Below, one piece after another: positions 49,921 through 58,985 of a DNA stretch of 64,000 nt. Positions within the stretch are counted from its first letter, which is position 1. Each line of letters opens with the position of its first letter. The notes beneath the pieces are model-generated. The model was not told where the DNA came from, made no database searches, and saw only the letters and a program-made list of their open reading frames with translations. The translations under genes and the position numbers were made by a program. The stretch comes from Paramoeba atlantica (lineage: Eukaryota > Discosea), in contig CDRNVI010000090.1 of NCBI GenBank assembly GCA_977017575.1, positions 62,001 to 126,000 on the forward strand, read 5' to 3'.

Positions 49921-50527
49921 CTCATTTTTTCGAAATGTTAAATGCGGTTTTTCAATATACTACATTTTATTAAGGTGGTAACTACCGCTCTACCCTCGAT
50001 TATTGGAAACCGAATGAAAAATGGTGAAAAGACAGAAACACAGTATCCCCCTTTATCTTACAAACGATGTGCTCAGTCGCATTATTTGCCCATTACGTTT
50101 AGGACTCTTATTCATGCGCATTATTCATCCGCAAAGCTCCGATTTAGTGACAGATAAACAGAGGGAGAAAAGGGTTCCAAAAAATGAGACAGCGAAACTA
50201 TGTTTTTCGGACCCAGGGGGTACCAGGGGAGATCTCTCAAAGGAGCAAAACCGGGGAAAAAATGTCATTTTGGCAGGGGGCACACTTCTGTCCGTGGACG
50301 TACGTAGAGTTCCCAGTAAGCTGTTTGTATCTTATCCAAACATTTTACGGGTAGTCCATATGATACGTTCACACCCTCTAGAGCATGCCCCGCGTTGTAT
50401 GTCTCCAAACCTTTCATCCATTCAAATATTATTATTTAAATCACCCTTTGACCAGACAAGTAATCGTATCGACCCTATTGGAAAAACTGTTCACCTGTAC
50501 TTTTTTTTTCGAATTTCTCTGTTTTTC

Positions 50528-52282
50528 ATGCTGTCGTGCTTTCGAAAAAATTTCGAAAGTTACTTGCAGGAGCTTGAGGGTGAATGGATTGTTATGGTTC
50601 TTGACGAAAAAAGCAGCCGGTTGTTAGGAAATATGTTTACTATGTCGGCACTTTTATCGTATCGAATTGTGTTAGTTGAAAATTTACAAAAGGTGCGACA
50701 ACCATTAACTGAATACCCGGTGGTCTATTTTATCGAGCCTGTAATGGAAAATGTCACCCGATGTCTTGCTGATTGGTCTGCTGGTAAGAAAATGTATGCG
50801 AAGGCACATTTTATATTTCTCGGGCGCCCTAGCGCTGAGGTTCATACTGCGCTTAAGTCGACGCCGCTTGATGAACACATTGCATCAAAGAGAGAGTTTG
50901 GGTGCTACCTTCGTTTTCGGGATCCATGTGTTTTTGATCTTGACATTCAAAGTGACATTGAAAAATGTTTCCTAACAGACAACTGGAAAACAGCACGATG
51001 CGTAGCAGAGAGACTTTTATCTATTTTGGAGTTGATGAAAAGTCGACCCCAAATTCGCCACCAGAAATCGTCGAATGCTGAGCTTTTTGCGAGTTGTCTC
51101 CATCAGATACTTCCGGCTTCCACATCTATAAGTTCGGGTTCCGCTTCTGACATTTTTTTGGTATTAGACCGCACGCATGATATTTGTACTCCATTAATGC
51201 ACGATATGTCATATGCCTCTCTGCTTTACGATCTTATGCCTCGTTCTGATCTTATGTACACAACCAATTTGGAAGGAAGAGATGGTACCTTCAAACAAAA
51301 ATCTATGATACTGGATGAGAATGATGCTATATGGACAAAAGTTCGATATATGCACATTGCGCAAGCAATTCAATACGTTCACCGAGAATTTATCGCACTG
51401 CGAGAACAAGCAGATGCGCTGGATAAGATTGAAACAAGTCCGCATGAAGGCAGAGTACACAATAATGCCATATATACTCTGCCAGAACTAAGACAAAGGA
51501 GCGATCAGATATCTTTGCATATTGATTTGCTTCAAAAATTGAGCTCTATTCTTAAAGAAGGTCCATTAGAAGACGTCATTGCTTTGCAGCAGATGTTGGG
51601 GACAGGGATTGATGAGTCGGGAAACAAAGTGGCCCTCGGCAGGCAGGAAGAACAAATGAAAAAAATTCTTCGTCTCGAGAATGTTTCTTCAGAATTAAAG
51701 TTGCGACTTATCCTATTATATACAACTGTTCATGGCATCGAACATTCCAAGCTTGTGAAATTTGTCAAAATTGGCCATCTGGGATCTTCTGCATTACATT
51801 TGATTAAAAATATGGGACATGTATTTCCTCTGGAGAAACGTAAATCAGTTTTGTACAGTAAGAAGCAGGATTCTATTCAGGAACTTTTTATACAACGAAA
51901 ATCTATCTCAAGAGCCCAGCCTGCCATAAACGACATTGTTGAGAAATTAGCGAGCAATACTTTGTCACAATCTGAGTATCCGAGTGTATCTATTCTAGAA
52001 AATGATATCCTTTCGAGAACCACATGTCAAGGTTTAGAAGATGTGCACAACGTTCGTAGAGGTGATGCAGGATTCATACAAGAACGGGACAACTTCACAC
52101 ACAAAGAAGCTAAATCGTTGCAACGGTTGTACATATTTGTGGTTGGCGGCATTACTGTTTCAGAAATGAAATGCTTAAATGAACTTAGAAATAAGCTTGA
52201 TCACGAAATTTATCTTGGTGGTACGCAACTTCACACTTCTCGGACGTTTCTTCACCAATTGGATAATTTAGCAATTTCATAA
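50528..52282 (+). CDS. Sec1/Munc18-family protein
   Basis: A 584-residue SM protein, which clasps syntaxin and helps SNARE assembly during membrane fusion. I place the start at ATG 50528 (MLSCFRKNFESYLQELEGEW), because family members begin a few residues before the VMVLDEKSSRLLGNMFTMS strand. The frame is open upstream to ATG 50021, but those 169 residues match nothing and lie beside a mobile element. Family blocks: PVVYFIEPVMENVTRCLADW, AHFIFLGRPS, SDIFLVLDRTHDICTPLMHD (the DRxxDxxxPLLHxxTYxAM block), YDLMPRSDLM, LDENDAIWTKVRYMHIAQAI and the late IFVVGGITVSEMKCLNEL. It resembles Sec1/Munc18/KEULE more than Vps33, Vps45 or Sly1, but I cannot be certain of the subfamily. Confidence 0.85.
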   Translation: MLSCFRKNFESYLQELEGEWIVMVLDEKSSRLLGNMFTMSALLSYRIVLVENLQKVRQPLTEYPVVYFIEPVMENVTRCLADWSAGKKMYAKAHFIFLGRPSAEVHTALKSTPLDEHIASKREFGCYLRFRDPCVFDLDIQSDIEKCFLTDNWKTARCVAERLLSILELMKSRPQIRHQKSSNAELFASCLHQILPASTSISSGSASDIFLVLDRTHDICTPLMHDMSYASLLYDLMPRSDLMYTTNLEGRDGTFKQKSMILDENDAIWTKVRYMHIAQAIQYVHREFIALREQADALDKIETSPHEGRVHNNAIYTLPELRQRSDQISLHIDLLQKLSSILKEGPLEDVIALQQMLGTGIDESGNKVALGRQEEQMKKILRLENVSSELKLRLILLYTTVHGIEHSKLVKFVKIGHLGSSALHLIKNMGHVFPLEKRKSVLYSKKQDSIQELFIQRKSISRAQPAINDIVEKLASNTLSQSEYPSVSILENDILSRTTCQGLEDVHNVRRGDAGFIQERDNFTHKEAKSLQRLYIFVVGGITVSEMKCLNELRNKLDHEIYLGGTQLHTSRTFLHQLDNLAIS

Positions 52283-52687
52283 AATTCTGAGCACATGACT
52301 GACTTTTCCTAATTGTATGCCCCCTTCGGCGAAGCAATGACTATTCGGGTGAAATAGTTTTTCTCTTCATGCTACCCTTCGAATTCTGTATTCGAATAAA
52401 TTCATCTTCAACCGGTCGAATAAACCGGGTAAAACTTTTAAAGTAGGCGGCCACACAAGATGCATACCTGTAATAACAAGCTAAGTGTAACATATCTGTA
52501 AGTAGCATATGCGGTCCTGCAACCCCGCTTAATTATATTTTAGTTGAACGATACTCTTGTATCAAAAGTTTTATAACGATATGCGTGAGCACGTGTAGTG
52601 AAAAATTCAATCGGAAAAGTAAAAACAAATCTGCAAAAAGAAACAATCTGCAAAAAGAAACAATCTGCAAAAAGAAAGAGTTCCTTA
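52283..52687. other. Intergenic with a 17-bp tandem repeat
   Basis: About 400 bases. At 52627-52677, three copies of a 17-base unit (CAATCTGCAAAAAGAAA) stand directly before the GUF1 ATG. The frame passes through them only from a GTG, so they are probably untranslated. No RNA gene is seen. Confidence 0.6.
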
Positions 52688-54685
52688 ATGTGGACAGCTT
52701 CGCTTCAGGGAGCATCTTTTCGGCAATCATCATGGAAGCTCCTTCGACAAAACTACCGGTGTTGCTGTAGTTCGATCATACCATCCTTAGATTATATGGG
52801 CATTGCTTCTCCGATGATTCCGGAGCGAAACACAGATGGTGTACCACGCCAAACGATAGCAATATCGACATTTCCGCCACCCCGCATCCGCAATTTTTGT
52901 ATTCTTGCGCATGTTGATCATGGAAAAACAACACTTTCGGATGCCATTTTGCGAAGAACCGGTGTTTTACAACGAACTGGCGATGTGGGGTGTTATTTAG
53001 ATAAACTGGAAGTTGAAAAGGCGCGCGGCATCACAATAAAAGCACAAACGTGTACGTTTTTTGTACAAGACGGTGATGCTAGTTTTATGCTCAACCTTAT
53101 CGACACTCCCGGGCATGCGGATTTTAGTTATGAAGTCACACGCTCACTAGCGGTATGCGAAGGAGCAGTTTTATTGATTGATGCGAATCAAGGCATTCAG
53201 GCGCAAACCATGGCGAATTATCACGCTGCGTTAGATAGAGGGGTAGAAATTATACCAACACTTTCCAAATTAGATTCTGTATTACTGTGCGAAGATGTAG
53301 GAAAGGCGCAAGACGAAATCGAGAACGCCATGGGGGTATTTCGATCTGAAATTTTGCTAACTTCGGCTAGAAAGGAGAAGGGGGTTGAACACTTACTAAA
53401 AGAAATAATTAGAAGGTTTCCTGCTCCCTCTGGAGATCTTACTTCCCCATTTCGAGCTGTTATTTTTGATGTATGGCCAGATCCGAGCTCTTCAACCGTA
53501 CGTTGCCTTATCCGCGTAGCGGACGGTACAGTCGAACCGAAAAAAAGAATAAAGTGTTTAACGAGTGAAGTCGCTCTTGACGTCATTGAGGTAGGTATCA
53601 TGTACCCCGAGCCAGTACGCACTACACAATTAAGGTGTGGCCAGGTTGGTTACTTACTCTTTGTGATAAACAATTTGGGACACAAGGGACCTCGTATCGG
53701 AGAAACTCTAACTGCTCTAAATCACCACGCAACACCTGTTGTGCAATTTAAATCTGCTTGTCCGGTTGTATTTTCTGGACTTTTTCCTGATCAGAGTACC
53801 GAACGAGTTCGTTTACAGCATGCACTTTATAAACTTACCAGCAATGATCCCAGTGTCACTTTGACACCAGTTCAATGTAATGCCTTGGGTCAGGGATGGC
53901 AATTAGGTTTTCTTGGACTGCTTCATATGAAAATTTTTAAAGAACGTCTGGAGCAGGAGTATGATGAAACTGTGCTCATTACTCCCGCTGTCATACAATA
54001 TTTGTGCCGTATGCGTGATGGAACAAATCAGAAAGTGACAGCACATAACTTTCATTCTTTGTCCAATCAGGCAGAATGTTTTCTACAACCTCTCGTACAC
54101 GCAGTCGTGGTGCTTGAAAGACGGCACGTCTCTGATGTGATTACTCTATTGAAAGCGTTTCGTGGTGAACAGGTAAATTCACAAAATTTTAGCGGTAATC
54201 GACTTTCGCTTACGTTTCGCTTACCGCTTGCGGCGTTTTGCCGCGGTGTGCATGACCGCTTGAAGAAATTAACGAGTGGGTATGGGAGTGTTGAATATGA
54301 TGAACCCTTTTACGAGGAATGCAATCTCGTAAAAGTTGATATTTGCGTAAACAAGGTTGTCGTAGACGCTTTATCACTATTATGCGAAAAAGTAGACGCC
54401 TTGACAATGAGTCGACGTATTTGTTGTGCTTTAAAAAACTATCTTCCGCGTAGTACTCTTGATATTCCAATCGTAGCGAAAATGGGGGAGAAAATAGTGG
54501 CGAGAGAAACAATTTCGGGCATAAAAAAAGATGCTGCTCGCAAATGCCACGCTGGCGATCCAACTAGAAAAATGAAGATAATAGAAAATCAAAAAAAGGC
54601 ACGAAAGCGAAACGCTTCTCGCTTCGTTGGAGGCATAGAAATTGATCAAAATGCCATTATGGAAGTGATGAGATCCCTCATGTAA
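52688..54685 (+). CDS. GUF1: Mitochondrial elongation factor 4 (GUF1/LepA)
   Basis: A 665-residue translational GTPase from ATG 52688, with a Ser/Gln/Arg-rich leader of about 60 residues fitting mitochondrial import. GUF1/EF4 acts on stalled mitochondrial ribosomes. The GTPase domain has G1 AHVDHGKTT (residues 74-82), G2 ARGITIKAQT and G3 DTPGHADF. Its G4 box reads TLSKLD (Ser193-Lys-Leu-Asp196), where LepA normally has NKID. Later blocks QLGFLGLLHMKIFKERLEQE, GYGSVEYDEP and the basic LepA C-terminal domain (AKMGEKIVARETISGIKKDA, RKCHAGDPTRKMK, KKARKR) are diagnostic. The length equals the family norm. Confidence 0.93.
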   Translation: MWTASLQGASFRQSSWKLLRQNYRCCCSSIIPSLDYMGIASPMIPERNTDGVPRQTIAISTFPPPRIRNFCILAHVDHGKTTLSDAILRRTGVLQRTGDVGCYLDKLEVEKARGITIKAQTCTFFVQDGDASFMLNLIDTPGHADFSYEVTRSLAVCEGAVLLIDANQGIQAQTMANYHAALDRGVEIIPTLSKLDSVLLCEDVGKAQDEIENAMGVFRSEILLTSARKEKGVEHLLKEIIRRFPAPSGDLTSPFRAVIFDVWPDPSSSTVRCLIRVADGTVEPKKRIKCLTSEVALDVIEVGIMYPEPVRTTQLRCGQVGYLLFVINNLGHKGPRIGETLTALNHHATPVVQFKSACPVVFSGLFPDQSTERVRLQHALYKLTSNDPSVTLTPVQCNALGQGWQLGFLGLLHMKIFKERLEQEYDETVLITPAVIQYLCRMRDGTNQKVTAHNFHSLSNQAECFLQPLVHAVVVLERRHVSDVITLLKAFRGEQVNSQNFSGNRLSLTFRLPLAAFCRGVHDRLKKLTSGYGSVEYDEPFYEECNLVKVDICVNKVVVDALSLLCEKVDALTMSRRICCALKNYLPRSTLDIPIVAKMGEKIVARETISGIKKDAARKCHAGDPTRKMKIIENQKKARKRNASRFVGGIEIDQNAIMEVMRSLM

Positions 54686-55432
54686 ATCCACGTCTGTGTC
54701 TTTCTTCCTCCTTCCCCACGGGGAGGCGGAGAGACAGAAAGAAGGCGAAGCGGGGAGAAGGATATACGCGGAGAGTATAAGCTAAGCGGAGAGTAAGGGA
54801 TAAGCGAAGACGGTAAGGAAGAGAGAAAAACTTGTTTTTCAAAGTTTTTCACAGGATGATTCCATGGTCTATCCATAATTCTAATTGAAGAGAGGCCTGA
54901 TTTTTTTTTGAAAAGATCCGAATTTGGCGGAGTCATCCTGCAGATACTACCAGGGGGGTAAGGTAAGCCGGGCGCCAAGACCCCGGCTACCCCTTCTGCG
55001 GGTTCATTTCGAAAAGAAAAAAGATTACTCACGTGTGCCCCCATGGACCCCCGTAGACTCCCAATTTATCTGATTTTTTCAAAAAAAATTCATTCTATTT
55101 TAAACCTCCGAAGCCCCTTTTGGGTAATATGCAGTATAAATATAGGTTGAAAGTGAAATTTTTCAATATTTTTCGAATTGATTTTTTTGAAGGAAATATG
55201 CAGGAGAAATAATTTCAATGGGAATTCGAACTTCCTTGGAAATGTACTCTCCATATTTCGAACCTTTTTCACTTCCCAAATGTTCTCTGCAACGTGTACT
55301 ACTTTGGCTTATTTGCTGCCATTCCTCAATTTCGCCGTTAAAGGCAGAAAAAACAGTGTGTTGGCTGCGAAACTGCTTCGGGTTAAACGCCCTTGGTCAA
55401 TGTTGTGTCCATCCTGATAGAAGATCTTCACG
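54686..55432. other. Non-genic stretch
   Basis: No host gene is found. Purine-rich GGAGAG/AAGCGGAG runs lie at 54720-54830 and CATGGACCCCCGTAGACTCC near 55040, the latter sharing the GGACCCCC theme of the dispersed repeat. AT-rich sequence follows to about 55260. Confidence 0.5.
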
Positions 55433-55639
55433 TGAGGGGCTGTGGGTAAAACCTCGAGAAACCTCTCCCAAACTTTGGTGAATCCCAGATGCAGCCTCAA
55501 GAAACCTCGATGACACCTTTCGGAACGTCGATGAAACTTCGCGAAACCTCGGTGAAACCTCGCGAAACGTTGAGAACATGATAAATCCCTTATCAAGCTT
55601 CGCGAAGCCTCGTGAAACATCGCCACCCGCAGCCCCTCA
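55433..55639. mobile_element. 207-bp element with GAGGGGCTGTGGGT ends
   Basis: TGAGGGGCTGTGGGT (55433-55447) is inverted at 55625-55639 (ACCCGCAGCCCCTCA), with one mismatch. The interior is made of degenerate repeats of GAAACCTCG and CGCGAAAC. A further copy of the left end lies at 55812-55825, followed by repeats of GATCTCGCGT instead. Confidence 0.7.
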
Positions 55640-55811
55640 AGTAAGTGATGACATCTAGAGAGCAAAGTTTTCTCGAGGGAATCTAGAAGGAATCTAAATA
55701 AGAATCTAAACACTAAATAGGGGGGATAGTAAGTGTAAAGTTGAGTGTAAAAGAGTTGAAATACCACTTTGAACGCCGCTAAAGCCGTTTACCATACGTA
55801 TAAATACATTA

Positions 55812-55915
55812 GAGGGGCTGTGGGTATGATCTCGCGTGATCTCGTTTCGAGGTCGTCCAACCACCCTCCCGAGCCAAATCAGCTCTAGAGAGATCTCGCG
55901 TGATCTCGCATGATT
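55812..55915. repeat. Related element end with TGATCTCGCG repeats
   Basis: GAGGGGCTGTGGGT is followed by ATGATCTCGCGTGATCTCG and, at about 55891-55910, GATCTCGCGTGATCTCGCAT. It shares its end with 55433-55639, but the interior repeat motif differs. Confidence 0.6.
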
Positions 55916-56380
55916 AAAAGCTTTTTTACGCACTTAATTGGAGAAGTAGTACAAAACGGATTCATTTCATCAATACAATTAAGGTCCTCCTCAATACAAC
56001 CTCCTCAAATCTACAACCTCAATGGAATTAAGGTCAGGAGAATTTGCCGGCCATTTTGTTATGTATTTTACTTTTGAAGTAAAGAAATAGGTTTTCGTAC
56101 TTTTCGTCGTGTGTGCCCCGCCCTATCTTGCTGAAAGATAAATTTTCGGGGAAAGGGAACATTACTTTCTACACAGGGAACGTTTCTACACAAGTTTCAC
56201 TTGTGACTGAACTGTTGGATAGTAGTACTTCAAAATAACGCCATTCAACTCCAATGGCTCCCCACACGTGAAATTTGGTCGCCCAACGCATTTTCTGCGT
56301 GGGGACGGCCTTTTCTCCTGGGGCAACCCACATCTTTTGACGTCTATCATTTGCATCAAATATCTTTACACTTGATTTTC

Positions 56381-56489
56381 TTTTTTAGTCGCTTCGTTAA
56401 ACGCAGTGGTTGTTTTCAACTTAGAAGTCACTCATGCTGCGCGCTTCGCGTTGAAAACTACCTCCGCGTTTAACGAAGCGACTAAAAAA
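56381..56489. repeat. Foldback element with 40-bp arms
   Basis: Positions 56381-56420 are the inverse of 56450-56489 with about three mismatches (the outer 24 bases, starting TTTTTTAGTCGCTTCG, are identical). The loop is 29 bases. It is too short to code and would form a strong hairpin. Confidence 0.9.
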
Positions 56490-56589
56490 AATCACCAAAA
56501 CATCATGCAAAAGCAATTTTTTTTTTGGGTGTAATAGCCCGATTTGTATGCGCAAATTGCGAAATTTTAACCCAAATTTGGGCCGTTTT

Positions 56590-56952
56590 TGATGCATTAC
56601 CAATACGGTTAGGAGGCGAATCTGACGAAAAAAATGTCGTAGAATGGTAGCTGAGGTCCAAAACTCTTAAAATACGTTTTAGGAGTCGATTTTGGAAAAA
56701 TAATATTTTTACTTTTTTCTGGGTCAAAAAAAGATTTTTTTTGGTCAGCCCAAAAATTTCGGAAATTTTGACCGTGTCGGACCCCTCCTGCGCGTACCAG
56801 GGGGGGTCACCCCAGGTGGGGGGCTGGAAAAATATCGCCGCGGCATACTCTACGACTTCCCTGCGCTCGATTTTGAAAAGCAAAAAATTCGACAAAAAAT
56901 TCGCGACGTCTGTCCCACCCCTGGACCCCCACACCTGGACCCCCGCCATGGA
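56590..56952. repeat. Dispersed repeat, copy B
   Basis: Second copy of the repeat at 27536-28008, same orientation, lacking the 93-base segment found in copy A. It ends in CTGGACCCCC repeats. Confidence 0.85.
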
Positions 56953-57100
56953 CCCCCCATGTTTTGAATTTTTTTCAGTTTTGGACCACCGGAGCCCCCT
57001 TCTATATATTTTCTTCTATTATATTACTGTGTTCCACTTTATATTTTCACTGTTTTTGTTGATTTTTTTCTCTAATCGAGGGTAGAGCGTTAGTTACTGT

Positions 57101-57189
57101 CCCCCCCCCTACTTAAGAGTCCGCCGATTTTGGACATTTGGACTCTTAAGTGGGGGGGTCACAATTTTCCGGACTCTTAAGTGGGGGGG
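57101..57189. repeat. C/G-run hairpin with duplicated right arm
   Basis: A C-run plus TACTTAAGAGTCC (57101-57122) pairs with GGACTCTTAAGTGGGGGGG at 57140-57158, and the same 19 bases recur at 57171-57189. Both right arms continue into GTCA. The loop holds GCCGATTTTGGAC. Confidence 0.88.
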
Positions 57190-57487
57190 TCAGCATTTTT
57201 TCATGAAATTTCAATATGGCCTGTTCTTTTTTGTCTATATTTTTGTTCTCTATTTTTGTCTAATGAAGGTCGGCGTCTGTATGATCGATAAGATAGCAGT
57301 GCTAGGGAAGACCACGAGGGGGTCCCGACCATATTTCCCCATTACGCACTCACATCAGGAGTGGTAGATTTTATGAATTTGATAAAAATTATTGTCTAGT
57401 CAAGGTGTGGAGACCAATTTTTGCATAGTGTTGATCTGCTAATATACTCTTTTTCGACACCAAATAGAGAACAACGTAAGTTATTTA

Positions 57488-58465
57488 TTACATTATATTA
57501 TATTTTTCGCCAGGCATTTGCTGAAGGCATTTGGCGAAATACATCAAGTAAGGGTCCTTTGTGCTTATTTCTAAGTGAGAAATAAGTCTGTCTCGGAAAA
57601 TTGTGACATTAGCCCGACGTGCTATTGAGGCATGTTCAAAAAAACTGTCATAAATATTCAAAATATGACCCTTGATATGAAGGAGAATATAATGATATTC
57701 GTAATGCAGTACCGCGTACACTTGGGTGGCATGCGATACTTTTGGGGATATTTCTTGTACGCACAGATATTTTATGTGTGATGTATACCCCAGCGTACAA
57801 CATCTTCGGCCGGATGTGCTTCTTTGAATTTCCGGTAGGCCGCCAAACATAGGTCGTCTACAACGCTACCAGGGAGAAAAGAACCTCTCCGTTGGTAGGA
57901 TTTCCATTTGTGCTGTGATCGCAGCAGCTCCTTCTCCTGAGTTGCGTCATCCGAAAGAATTATCGGAGAGGACTCCCGCTGCGATGAGCCCTCATCGGAA
58001 TCTGCACTTAGTAACGTACACACAACTGGTGATGAAGTAATACCATCAGAGTTGTGTACGTGTTGTTTTGGCATAGTCTCGACACTTTCCATCGGGCTCG
58101 ATTGGGCCACAGATTCATGGAGCTTATCAGCTCTTGCTATTTTGTTTGCTTCCCTTTTTCTCTTTCTATAGTTTTGTTTCGAAGGCCCGTTCTCACCTGA
58201 TTGTTTCCATTCCCAGGGGTACGTGATCATGGGTTCCATTATATACCGATTGGCCACATCTAATATGGTTTTATCGTATTTTTTCCAAAAGGGGTCGTGT
58301 GACTTCTTCACAAGCTCCATAGTAACCTCTCTGGTTATCTTCTCCCGTGACCTTGTCTTTGCCCGGAAATCCTTCAGTACCCCTTTGTAAGATCTTTTGA
58401 ACTGACGAATTATAAAAACATCATGCACTTGAATAGTGTAAGTGCACCCATCAGGAATGCGGTGG
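57488..58465 (-). pseudogene. Transposon relic: end of a DDE transposase joined to a Ulp1-like protease segment
   Basis: On the minus strand the frame opens at the minisatellite edge with RIPDGCTYTIQVHDVFIIR and QFKRSYK, matching the IPxGxTxxxQPLDVxxxxxFKxxY end of pogo/CENP-B-type DDE domains; the catalytic part before it is absent. A charged linker of about 130 residues with many Ser and Lys follows. Then SFLPGSVVDDLCLAAYRKFK resembles the WLxDxxIxxYL entry of Ulp1/C48 cysteine proteases. After a frameshift near 57800, YHYILLHIKGHILNIYDSFF matches the HWxLxVIDxxxxxIxxYDS block that carries the catalytic His and the following Asp. The Gln/Cys part is not visible before the stop at 57488. The copy is broken; the Ulp1 reading is moderately supported. 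Confidence 0.55.
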
Positions 58466-58985
58466 GTTAGTGTGGTGTGGGGAGTGAGACGCAGGGGGTT
58501 GTGGGGGAGGGTTATGATTCTCAGGTGGGGGGTGAGACGCAGGGTGTTGGGGGGGGAGGGTTAGTGTGGTGTGGGGAGTGAGACGCAAGGGGTTCGGAGG
58601 GAAGGTTAGTGTGATATGGGGAGTGAGACGCAGGGGGTTGGGAGGGAAGGTTAGTGTGATATGGGGAGTGAGACGCAGGGGGTTGGGAGGGAAGGTTAGT
58701 GTGATATGGGGAGTGAGACGCAGGGGGTTGGGAGGGAAGGTTAGTGTGATATGGGGAGTGAGACGCAAGGGGTTGTGGGGGAGGGTTAGTGTGGTGTGGG
58801 GAGTGAGACGCAAGGGGTTGTGGGGGAGGATTATGATTCTCAGGTGGGGAGTGAGACGCAGGGGGTTGGGAGGGAAGGTTAGTGTGATATGGGGAGTGAG
58901 ACGCAGGGGGTTGTGGGGGAGGGTTAGTGTGGTGTGGGGAGTGAGACGCAGGGGGTTGTGGGGGAGGGTTAGCATTCTCAGGTGG
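58460..58985. repeat. 45-bp G-rich minisatellite, about 11 copies
   Basis: Each unit contains GTGAGACGCAGGGGGTTG and GGTTAGTGTGATATGGGGA with minor variants (some read GTTATGATTCTCAGGTGG). The plus strand is nearly free of C. Because the unit is 45 bases and lacks stops, long frames run through it on both strands. Confidence 0.95.

Noticed and set aside
55205-55290. Possible minus-strand tRNA around a GTTCGAATTCC-like box
   Set aside because: The T-arm stem does not pair and no D-arm or acceptor stem could be built.
58460-58985. CRISPR-like array
   Set aside because: Units are contiguous with no unique spacers, and the window is eukaryotic; it is a minisatellite.
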